Source: Ascaris suum (taxonomy: Eukaryota; Nematoda; Chromadorea; Rhabditida; Ascarididae). From it: DNA of 64,000 nucleotides. The notes under the pieces were generated by a model, which was not told where the DNA came from, made no database searches, and worked only from the letters and a program-made list of their open reading frames with translations. The DNA lies in the NCBI GenBank assembly GCA_013433145.1, contig CM024185.1, forward strand, positions 6,427,001 to 6,491,000. The letters are read 5' to 3'. Of this stretch, positions 1-10,835 are shown piece by piece (the first letter of the stretch is position 1; each line of letters begins with the position of its first letter). The translations under genes were made by a program, and so were the position numbers.

Positions 1-344
1 AAAAGTTTTCTGATTGTAACAGTGGTCATTTTGGGCCATAATATTTGCAATATTTTTCTGTTATATACTTCTTTATATTTTAGATGAGCATGTATGTTCG
101 AAACTTATGAGAGACATTACTGACTTGTGGAATGTGGAAGATCACATCTTCTAAGTTCATGACGAAACGAGGGACTTTCCGTCCATAGAAGCCTGCGAAG
201 ATGAAGATAAAATTCGAGGATTTTTCCAGTCACTTGAATCACATTTGATTTTTCAGCGTAATTGAAGTGAACATTTAAGTAAAAACACTTTAAAATAACT
301 TGACAATTAACGTCGGTTTTATAAGAAGGAAATTAAAATTACAG

Positions 345-3300
345 CCCCGTAAATCGACCGGTCTAATGAATCGAGTACTTGCGAAACTCACCGAATTTTC
401 ATCTTCATTGGCCAAAATCAATAAATCGACCGTTGCGCCGTCGATGCAATTGCCGGCGAATGGCTTCACTCAGTTGAAGTCACAACCTCAACGAAGGGAT
501 CACCTTCTACGCTTTGTGGATTTCCTCCATCATCCTACCATTAGAGCATTTGTACTGCTCATTTTTGCGATACACATCGCGGTTAGCATTTTATCTATAG
601 TTTATTATCACATATAAAGAACCGTTTTCGAAATAGAATATATGAATATTGCTTACTTTGTTTTCCATGGTATTCCCAAGATGGATAGGTTTTTTTATTG
701 TCATGATGAAATGAGATAAATGAAGGAATGATGGAGGCTGCAGGAAATGAGGCAGGAAGCGACAAACTTATTAAGGTACCAGAGTAAAATTTTTATGGAC
801 AGAAAGTGACCGTACGGAATAAGAGGAATCGAAGCGTGTTTAAGGTGAAGGATCTTTTGGGAAGTAAAATAGAAGGAGAGTGGAGTTAATAGTTATGCGT
901 CACATCGTTTGAAAATCAAGAGAAGTGCATGGAAATTTTTTTGTTTTGCTTATGCGACGTTTCAAGTTATGGAGCCTCATCAGGCATCTTGCAAAACACA
1001 AATAAGTTGAAGAATAAAGAGGCGAACACTCATCACATATCAACGGCTACAAACGAAGAAATCATAAACAATAAAGTAACTGCAGAATCAGTTGATAACA
1101 GTAGTGCCAGTAATAGGTGAAATGAATTGATGGAAACGGAAATATCAAGCTAACTAAACAAAGGGACGATGTAAGGTAAGAAATGATGAATGGGATATCT
1201 CTATCCGCATTTTTGATTAGAAATAACGAATAGGTGAAATAAGTAAACCGGATATCCGAGGGTGTGATAAAGCGGATGCAGCAGAATTGTAAGTGACGTT
1301 AGGATACGGCTAACCACCTTGAAATTCCTTGCAGTCTTGTAGGTTCCGTTCACTATAAGTCATGCATCTGCATATGTAAGCACTTCTAACAAATATAGAT
1401 CTAGTTGGAGAAGCCTCTTCACTAATCACATAGAAGCAGAACCTTTCAGCAGTCCATTGTCCCTCAACAACCTTTCATTAGCGATGAGGCATTCGTTTGA
1501 GATAAATCATCCATGAACATAGATCTTTCCTTAAATTTCACATCATATTTATATCTATTAAATAATATCCATCTTGCAAATACTCAAATCTATGTCACAA
1601 ATTCTTTTTGTTGCCGACTGGATTTGTATTTGAATATGTCTTAGATTTACTGGATTGCTGCATTGTTGCTGGACTATAAATCTGTGCCATAAGTCTTGGA
1701 TTTGCATCTGAGCAGAACCTAAGGAATAGATTTTGCAGGCATCATCGTATCTATGTACCCAGGTGAATACCGACTTCAATATGGAAAACCTTTACCTCAG
1801 AGATTCACCATTGAATTCAATCTCCAAGAAGATGCAACAATTCGTTCTTAGCGAAGCATTCGTTGTGAATTTTGCCATCTATCCAATGCCAAATTTTGCC
1901 GATTCGTTTATTCGTGAGAAATTCAATCGAATGGTCGAAGAGCTCGAGACAATCCCAAATTATAGCTCCGGTCCAACGAGTACAAATCTGTGGACACGCG
2001 AATTTGCAGACGTAAGTCGTATTAAATCGACATTTCCTCGTTGAATGAGTAAGGTTAACTTGACCTCATATTTAATAGTGTGGGATAGGAGATGTTAGGT
2101 CCATGCTTTGATGCGAAGAAGCGTTGTTTAACAGGTCAACATTGTTGTTTGGTGAGTAGTTATAATGGTAATGTGGAGATAATGAAAACCAGCGGTCATT
2201 CGGCTGCTCGCCGTGGTAAGCGTCCGGTACACAATTGTGAACAGCTATGTTTCCACTACGACGTCACCCGCAAGCATTGCAATGTATTCACATGATCGCT
2301 TCTATAAGACACGATAGTTCAACTTTGCATGATATAATTTTCAAATTGAATTGGCCGAAATTTGCATATTTTGGGGCAGTTCGATCGCACGTGGGTAACT
2401 TTAATATATGCCTTCCAAATTGAGAGAGAATGAGGTTCAGAAGTTAATTAATAGGAAAAGACAGGAGTTGAGCAAATCTAGCTTGAGCTGTGAGAAATGA
2501 TTCTGGAGGCATGTTTGCTTAAGTTTTCTGGAAATGAGGTGAGTTCTTTTTAAAGAAATGCCGGTCCTTAGTGAATGGGATGCATAAATTTGCTCAGGAA
2601 GTTGCCCATTGAGGGAATGCCGGATTGTGGATGCATTCTTCAAAGATCATTGTGTCGATGAATTGGCAGCATCTGATCCTTGGCAATATCATAGCTGAGA
2701 ATAGGGAGCAACGGTTTAATATTTGAAAAGGATTTATTAACAATGCGTAAGAATTTTGCAACTATGGTTGCCGGACAAAACTGCAACTGCCTGCTGTGTA
2801 CTGTCTCAAGCGTTACTAAGTCAAAGGAGGGGACAGTAGTTGTGCCCGGTTAGCTCAGTCGGTAGAGCACCAGACTCTTAATCTGGCTGTCGCGGGTTCG
2901 AGCCCCGCATCGGCTTGCTGTTTTTCATAATTGGCGTTCTAGTCATACCTTAGTATTGAAATATAACTCGAGTTGCTCAGATTAATTGGTCTGGAATTCC
3001 AGGTTGATCGCGGTTATGGATGAAGGTTAGTGGGGTTTTGAAAGAACTCTTTAGGTTCGAAAACATCTGTCGAGTGTGCAGTTACTGCATGAAACAATCA
3101 AAAGCTTCTAGTTGTAACATGCTTATCATAGATAGCTATAGAGCTCAAACATTATCGTGCACGAAAATATCTCGCAGCTTAATTTGAGAGAAAAGAAAAC
3201 ATTAAAAAATATTTCGCAGTTCACTAAGAAATATAAGCTTCAAGCGATGAGTTGTGGTAGAGGGACAAAGTGACGAATATAATCGAATAAAGAAAATTTT

Positions 3301-6300
3301 ATAAGCAATATCTTCATTTCGGAAAACCACGAATTTCATCGAGTGCTTCTTAGGCTGTCACATTTTGGGGCGAAGAGAGCGAATTTTGGAAGCAAGATGA
3401 ACTGCTTACCTACTTCAGGGAATATGGAATGGACGAGAAATATATCACTACCATGTATGTTTTTATAATTATCTATTACTTAATATGCATCCATCATAAA
3501 TAGCAAATGCTTTCAACCTGTATAGTAAATGTTACCAACGAGTATGTGGATATGATTGTGCATATGAATCAACATTAAATGACCACTTGATCTGTTTAGT
3601 ACGGATCATCGGTAAATATAATTGGCGGACACACACACACACACAACTATACACCATGACGGTGAAAAGCATTACTGTATGGGATGTTGAGTAATAGATT
3701 CGGCGACTCGTTCAGTGAAAATTAGTCAGTGAATGTGTCTCTAACCTGAGCTCAGCAATACTGCTACTCTTGGCGAAAAAACTGTTATGTTGGAACATCG
3801 AGCATGTTGTCTTTCTTCAATTCTAGCTGATTTTATCTTTCACAAGCAATGTTCGGTGCCTGCAACACACGTCGAAATGGCTTGTCATCTGGTGGAATGC
3901 CCGACCCTCGGGTTGTGTCACTTATCGATTCGGTTGCCATGTATTGGTGCATGAGCGTCTTTTAGTGGCCATAAGCACGACGATACGAGCAATAAACATG
4001 TTAGACTCCGTTGTAGCACCCAAGTCAGACCTTATAAGTTCGACCAAGATTGGGTGCCTCGAGCAGTTTTCGGGCTAGTATCTTAGAAAAGTCAAGAAGT
4101 GGGGTGCTATATCGTCTTCAATGTAGTTTTCTCGGTGGTCGTCAAGGTAGTGTGGTCTTCTTGTCATGTATCAAAGAGGTCATTTGAGCTTCTTAGCAGG
4201 CATCAGCCTAAAAAGGAGAATTGGGGCGAAGGGATAGAAGCTGAGAACTTTCAATATTTCTCCGTAATTGAACACCTGACAGGGTACAGAATTTTTTTTT
4301 TTTTTTTGAAAATCAAATCATCTTTTCACTTACTCTCAGCACTGATGTCCAATCGTTATATGTAGTCGTCAAGAAATAGCTTTACGCTATCATATTAGAG
4401 CTTTTGTTTTATGTATTTTTTGAATTATGCAATAGAGATGAAATATTTATTTTTATTTTTTCAGAAAAAGAGCCGATGGAAGAGAGGTAATAACCGGATT
4501 CTTTTGGTCAATAACTTACCATAATATGAGCAATTTTTTGGAGGTTGAAGATCTCATGGAGAAACGGTTAGTTTCTAATATATCTTTTACCGCTTACGTT
4601 TAATTTTTGCAAAAGTTATACTATGTGTATTTAGATGGCCTTTCAATAAACTCTTGTTTTCATGCATAGAGTACGTAGTTTAAACGTATGAGAAGATGAC
4701 GCCACATGTGTGTCCATTTGCTGCAGTCTGGAGAGGGTAAGGGCTCATGGGAGAGGAGGAATGAAACGCTGGATGGTTTCTAGAGAAGGAAGGGATGAGC
4801 TCAGGCTAGGCCTTAGGTTGTGTGGGAGAATGACAGTCATGAGAGACATTGCACATGTTATGTAAACTGAGAATGGTACGAAAGATTTATGATGGGGATT
4901 ACTTAACGAGAGATATTTTTATAATATTGACCCTTCCATCCCTCTCCCTCCTTCTGCACATGGTCCCTCCTCCTCCTGCACATAGGTCCTCTCCTCGCCC
5001 CTCTCCCTCCCTCTGCACATAGGTCCCCTTCTCACTCCCTCTCCCTCCTTCTGCACATCGTCCCTCCTCGCCCTCTCTTCTCCCTCTGCACATAGCTCCC
5101 CTCCTCGCCCTCTCCCTCCCTCTGCACATCGGTCCCCTCTCGCCCCTCTCCCTCCCTCTGCACATAAGTCCTCTCTCACTCCTCTCCCTCCTTCTGCACA
5201 TCGGTCTCTCCTCCCTCTGCACATAGGTCCTCTTCTCACTCCTCTCCCTCCTCTCTGCACATCGGTCCCTCCTCGCCCCTCTCCCTCCCTCTGCACATAA
5301 GTCCTCTTCTCACTCCTCTCCCTCCTTCTGCACATCGGTCCCCTCCTCGCCCCTCTCCCTCCCTCTGCACATAGTCAAGAGTGGAAATTTAGGATTTTGA
5401 TGTCTTTTACTTTATTATTATTAATGGGAGGTGGGAAATGCCAAGGAATTGATATATTTTCTTAGCGACGATAAAACTTTTGCCCCATGAAGTGCACGAA
5501 GTGTTGATTTTTGTCCTTTAGTATTGTGGATTGCAATCGAAATGCCAATTGAAGAAAATTTGCACTCTTCATTTCCTTCGAGGGTATTTTATTTATAATT
5601 TTCGATTGCAACAAAGGGCGTTGCAATCGTCCTAACGACTATTCAATAATTAAATCCGATCGTGCACTTTGCAGGCGAATTATACTAAAGAAATACGCAG
5701 AGATTTTCAATGTGAGTTCTCATCATCCACTCGAGAAGGTACCCACAGAATCGGCTGCAAGTGCACCGGGCAATTTCATTCAAACTGCTGGTAGCAATTT
5801 AAATTCTAAATTTCGGTTTTTTTTAAATATGAGAATATGCTTATTTAATGATTATTCACGATGCATATAGTTGATTGTCCTATGATGGAAATATTTAGCT
5901 ATCTTCTTACCCGTTGCAGAAAAAAATGACAGAAATTTTTGGAGAATTTTGAAGAAATTGGAAAATTAGTGCTATTCAAATATGAAGAAAGAAGAAACTT
6001 TCATAGCGTGAATTATGTTTGATTCGATGCATTTATGCTGTCTTCCTATCAACTCGAGCTGAATGAACTACAGTCGATGCAGTAGAAGCCCTTACTATGA
6101 AACTTCGTTATATCCGGAGCCATACTGGAGCGAAGCTTTCCTTTATTCTATTCTATTGCGGAGCCATATTAATAGAGATGCTTTCCATAACAGTATATTT
6201 TAATTAGTTTATGCGATTGTGCGTCAGCTTTCCAGTTAGATATTGTATGACCATATTTGTTATAATTGACAAGTCTCTAAGCAAACATGATCGCAAATAA

Positions 6301-7894
6301 TTTCAGCTTCGGCGGTTATATTGATGTCGATATTAGTGTTTTTATTTGTGCTCGATATAGGTGCAATTGTATCGGTTGTACTCTCGATTATCTCGATTTG
6401 TGTAGGTACAGTGGGCTATTTGCATTTGTGGGATGTACGACTTGATGCAATATCACTTATAAGTATGCTTATGAGTATTGGATTCTCGGTTGATTATAGC
6501 GCGCATATCTGTTATCATTTCTTCACTCATAAAGAGGTTCGTTTTGTTACATCTCTTGAATAATATGACTATCTATAGATATCTGTACCTATACCTACAC
6601 TTATAACTTCCCATAAATGTTCGATGTATATTTATTGTGAGTTGAATTCTCTCATTTTTATTGATCGATCGAATATAAGCAGATCATAAAGCGGATCAGT
6701 TAAATATCAATTAATTAAGCGTTTTAATAGTAATGAATTTAATGAAATCAATGAAATTGAAGTGGTCGATTTATGAGGCAATGAATACATTTTCTCTCAG
6801 TCCATAAAATCTAGAGACAGTTTGCTGACTCACTAAGTATACTTTCGAATAATTGGTGACCGTACATTTTTTTAAAGGGCAGCAAAATAATAACTGTGAT
6901 AACTCTTCAAAAATTCAAATTCTTTATCTTCTTCGCATAACTCTTAGTTCAACTATCATGATTCAGGGTATAGCCTTCACATAGGAAATAAATTAAAGCA
7001 CGCTCGGCGACTATGATATTTCTTCGACCGGTATATTCATATTCATTAGTCATCGTGATAGCAACAAGACAAGAAAGATGGGTAATTAAGCAGAGCATAG
7101 CTCTCAAACAATACATTACCTTTATATCACTGATAAAGTCTAAGAAAATTTCAGGTAAGCGCAGAAAGCGAAAAATCATATTCATCTGTTGGATCGCGTA
7201 CAATTTCGATAATTGTTGGCAGCGAATCGACGTTGAGCACTCGTTCAGCGCCCATATCGCAATTTTCCCCGAATAGCAGTCGTAGGCGTCTCGAAGAAAC
7301 GTTCAAGGGAGTCGGATGGCCAATTATACAGAGTGGAATAAGCACATTGCTTGGTGATATATTTACTAATTTTTTCTCTTTATTTATCACCACTTTTTAA
7401 AATTCCTTTGATGTGACAGCCGGCTGAATATAATAATAATTTCACAAATAAGTGCAACTTTCTATAGGATATTATGACTGAATTTTGGTAATATATTTGC
7501 TAAGGATGGAGGAGAAGAGGGGGAGCGTTGATGCAAAGAAGCACGAAAAAACTGATTTTCAAAACGTATATTGGACCGCATGATGTTTTTTCCTCGATCG
7601 CATCAGGTAGAAGTTGAATAATCTCAGAATATTTTTATATAAGCCCGAAAGGATGTAACGTTTTCGTTGATATATTTGATTAAAAGATAACGTTAATCTT
7701 TTTTTTCTGGTCGACAGCGTAAAATTTTCAGGTATGGTTCCGTTAATCGTCGTTCGAGCTTATGTTGTGGCGGTCTTTTGGAAAACAGTTATTTTGGTGA
7801 CATTTTTGGAATGTTCCATGCACTTTTTCTCCTTCCGGTCGTCTTCCTTATTTTCAGTGATTGTATCGCTCTCATTAAAAGGGTGTATCGATAA
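345..7894 (+). CDS. Patched-related (PTR) sterol-sensing-domain membrane protein, C-terminal half, 5' end outside window
   Basis: Eight exons fit in phase: 345-599, 1739-2011, 3354-3454, 4465-4566, 5675-5790, 6307-6536, 7155-7353 and 7732-7894, about 480 codons. Exon 1 ends in a membrane helix (FVLLIFAIHIAVSI). Exon 2 carries the conserved PTR extracellular block (YLRDSPL, then SSGPTSTNLWTREF). Exon 5 has HPLEKVPTESAASAP. Exon 6 has two helices and the patched signature LMSIGFSVDYSAHICYH. Exons 7 and 8 give GVGWPIIQSGISTLLG and the last helices, ending KRVYR-stop. PTR proteins are expanded in nematodes and linked to cuticle, moulting and lipid handling. The last exon needs one extra base near 7803-7807 (a run of five T) to pass from WKTVILVT to GMFHALFLLPVVF. 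The end of exon 1 uses a weak GTTTAT donor, and the 599-1739 intron may hide an exon. The N-terminal half lies upstream of the window. Family assignment is firm; exon edges are by eye. Confidence 0.85.
2844..2916 (+). tRNA. tRNA-Lys (anticodon CUU), in a PTR intron
   Basis: The sequence folds as a 73-nt tRNA. D-arm is GCTC-AGTCGGTA-GAGC. Anticodon stem CCAGA/TCTGG encloses loop CTCTTAA with anticodon CTT (reads AAG, lysine). T-arm is GCGGG-TTCGAGC-CCCGC, with intact A and B box promoter sequences. It lies on the same strand as the PTR gene, inside the 2012-3353 intron. The acceptor stem is imperfect: GCCCGGT against ATCGGCT leaves a C-C mismatch at pair 2-71 and a G-T at pair 1-72. It may therefore be a degenerate copy. 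Confidence 0.85.
4930..5373. repeat. Pyrimidine-rich minisatellite, about 12 units of 36-37 bp
   Basis: The motif CTGCACATmGGTCC followed by CTCCTCRCYCCTCTCCCTCC recurs about every 36 bp; I count 13 CTGCACAT anchors. Units alternate between a 'CATAGGTCCTC...CTCACTCC' type and a 'CATCGGTCCCC...CTCGCCCC' type, so a roughly 73-bp dimer may be the amplified unit. Some units are shortened. The + strand is almost all pyrimidine and the minus strand purine. The array sits in the PTR intron 4567-5674. It leaves two minus-strand frames open by composition; these are not taken as genes. Confidence 0.9.
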
Positions 7895-9742
7895 CGCTTT
7901 CCTTCCGCTTATACTTGTTTATACATGATATATTCGACTGCCAACACAAGATTGCTGATTGTAATGTTCTTAGAAGATACGCCCTAATATTTGCATATGG
8001 TAAAAGATATCTGAGCTATATAAAATAAGAATGTATCGGGTTATAATGATGAAATTCCACTATGAAATGCATATGCTTTTTATGTTGTTTTTGCCTCGAT
8101 ACTTGTTTGGTATGGCTCGAAATGTTTATTTCTTGCTGAGACGTTCACTTATAGACGTCATGCTATGAGACGTCTGTTTGAATAACGCTCAAAACGCCTC
8201 TAAACTCGTTGTGTTGACAAAATGATGAATGGAAACCGGAAAAACGGCTGAAGAATAGAAGATGGGACATCACCGGAGGCAAGCTTGCTAGTGAACGTTG
8301 AATGCTCTTTGACACCGATACAGTTGTAAGCGTAGCAGCGAATCGTAAGTGAATATTGAAAAAGCGGTACAAGGGTCATGCCTCGAAGATTGATGGCCTG
8401 ATTTCAGACCTTGAAGGTTTGATGGCCTGACATTAACACGTACTATAAGAGATGAAGTAGACAATTCATGAAACATACTCGGAAGGTCACATTTATATTC
8501 GAACTACTTTATTCAACTAACCAGAAACGTTACGTTGCTTTATGAGAGCTATCTTTGGTGGTTATAATATTTGACGTTTTCTTAACGACTTCCTCTGAGA
8601 GATTCTCTGGATACCCTTTAATTGGCTTTCATTGAATCAAGCTTATGCGTTTCGCCTCTTCTCTACCTAAAAGAGAAGCCAAGACTTGGGACTGGAAATT
8701 AAGCCACTTATTAGAAATTTGGCCATTTATTGGAAATTTCCCCACCTAAAAGAGAAGCGAAAATTTGGCCATCCTTTTTTGGACATTTATGAAGAGGTTT
8801 TATTTTAATGTTTTTTTAGCTAAAATTGTTACTGCCCTCGTAAGCAACATCTAAAGCTATCAAAACGATTACAACTTACTCGAAAGACTCTGAAAGTTGT
8901 TTGCAAATTCAATACTAAACTACTTGCAGTTGAATTTAAAAACGCTTCATTGAATGGAGGACAGCATTACCATAGGTCATCGTAATTGTGGTGTCTGAAT
9001 ACAATATTTGCATAAAAGCAATTTTTGAGCGATGCCTTCTGGATTAGTGGATTATATGCAAATTGACCGAGGACTATTATCGAGATCGTTAAAGCTGAAA
9101 TGAATGAGAAACCAATTAGAACAGAAAGGATATCGATCAATATGCAAGAGGCGCGAATAATACTTATTTCAAGCCGATATTTCATAACATTAAGCTGCCA
9201 TTTAATTGGATATGTTGTTTTTTTCGTTTTAATTACGTGAAGTGGAACGTTGCGTTAAAATAATCGATAAATGATTTTGATATATTGTGATGTAGAATGC
9301 TCAGGTATCACATCTGTGGATCGAAACTCGCGGTACCTCTTCCTGACAGGTAACAGTCGAAATTACTATTATTGTTGTCAAGAGAATTTACAATGAAAAC
9401 TTATTCATTCTGGTATTTGATGTAATTATTACCTTATCGCTTGCTACGATCATATCATACCTGTGCCCACCTGTACTTCGTAACAGTACAATGAGATTTT
9501 GCCTCCCGAATTCGCTTCTAATTGCACCGCGTGTATGTTACATCTGACTATAAGGGATTATTACATTTGGTTTGCGGTTTAGGAGCTCAGCACATATAGC
9601 ATCGATGAAATTTCTGAGAGTGAGGACACATGATATTGGCTAGAAGAATAAGTCCACTAGGTCGCCATCAATCTAACGGTGAAAATTTCTCCTGAATAAA
9701 GCGGATGAAAAATCTGGAGGTAATTTCTCGGAAAATTTCTGA
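7895..9742. other. Intergenic stretch, no supported gene
   Basis: A+T-rich sequence follows the PTR stop. Short open frames exist on both strands but none shows splice-bounded coding character or family similarity. A small imperfect duplication lies at 8662-8775. Confidence 0.55.
8662..8775. repeat. Imperfect direct duplication, about 80-bp period
   Basis: CACCTAAAAGAGAAGC-like sequence occurs at about 8662 and 8742. Each copy is accompanied by AAATTTGGCCA-like sequence. Confidence 0.5.
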
Positions 9743-9842
9743 NNNNNNNNNNNNNNNNNNNNNNNNNNNNNNNNNNNNNNNNNNNNNNNNNNNNNNNNNN
9801 NNNNNNNNNNNNNNNNNNNNNNNNNNNNNNNNNNNNNNNNNN
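9743..9842. other. Assembly gap of exactly 100 N
   Basis: A run of 100 N is a conventional placeholder for a scaffold join of unknown size, so the distance and relative orientation of the flanks are not guaranteed. The two open frames spanning it are artefacts. Confidence 0.98.
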
Positions 9843-10253
9843 ATCAAATTTTTAATGCATTTTTGCAAAGTTAATATGCATATCGGTAAATGCACATGTG
9901 CGTCTATGTTTTGTCCTGTGTGCCTGCGTGAGCGTTTATGTTTGGAGTGAGGGCGTTAATGAAGAATCCCAAAACCACTATAATGGTGATTGCAGTTACC
10001 TTAAACGTTGTAAACTTTGATGTTAAATTATGCTGATTGAAAATTTCCAGGTGGAAAATTCATCGTTAGATGAACTGAAAAGTGCCCGCGTATTCTTCTT
10101 CGTGATCTCAGCTTTTCGGATACCTTCCTCCCAAACTGATAGGCACACTGTTATGAAGAGAATAGGCAACAACTGCACTCAGGTAGTGATGTTACTGCAA
10201 GCCTTCAGGGCTATGCTGAAATGTGGTAGGTAGTAGATAGAGGGAAGAGGGGA

Positions 10254-10263
10254 GGGGGGGGGG
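10254..10263 (+). repeat. Poly-G tract, 10 G
   Basis: An uninterrupted G run inside a G-rich stretch, a quadruplex-capable tract. Confidence 0.85.
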
Positions 10264-10835
10264 AGTGGGAAAAATGATGTTGCTATAGTCATTATTTCTT
10301 TTAACGTTCGTTACTTTATTCATGTGGTAATACATGGCAGATTGGTGTGAAGCTGATCGGTCGAATTAGTTGATGGTAACGATTGAGAGCCATATTGAGG
10401 CTAGCCTTGCTAATCAATATTATTAAATTAAGCTGCAAAAAACAAACAATTTTTGGCTGTTATCGTTTTTTTTTTTTTGCATTTCGTCTACATAGAGTTC
10501 ATGAGAAAGCAGTAATTTGTGCGTTGTAAAGGTGAAACAGGTAAAGATTATGTACTACAAGGATAGTAGTTTGCACAGGTGAAATGAAAAAGGAACGACG
10601 GTCGCTGTTGTTTTCTCGTTCCGTTGAGTGTATTTTTGTGAATTCATTGTATAAACGATATATCAATAACTCTACTGTTTTCTATGGTTGTATTGAAAGC
10701 TGAAAAGCTTTTTTGCGATATTCCTTAGAGAGGGAATTTATTCAATTGATCAAATAATTGTCTAAAAATATTTCTATAAGTATTTCGAACTCTTTATCAT
10801 TTTCTTTTTGATTCAATCAAATGAGAAAATTACAG

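Noticed and set aside
67..143. Possible upstream exon after TATATTTTAG (DEHVCSKLMRDITDLWNVED)
   Set aside because: It stops at about 143 and does not resemble the PTR region expected just upstream of exon 345-599.
2092..2295. Cys-containing 67-codon frame
   Set aside because: Lies in the PTR intron before the tRNA, without splice sites in the right phase or similarity to PTR.
4899..5335. Minus-strand open frames of 107 and 138 codons (Cys/Arg/Glu/Gly repeats)
   Set aside because: They are read through the pyrimidine-rich minisatellite inside a PTR intron; openness follows from repeat composition and unit length, with no start context or homology.
9668..9950. Open frames on both strands across the N gap
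   Set aside because: They exist only because N is read as an unknown residue.
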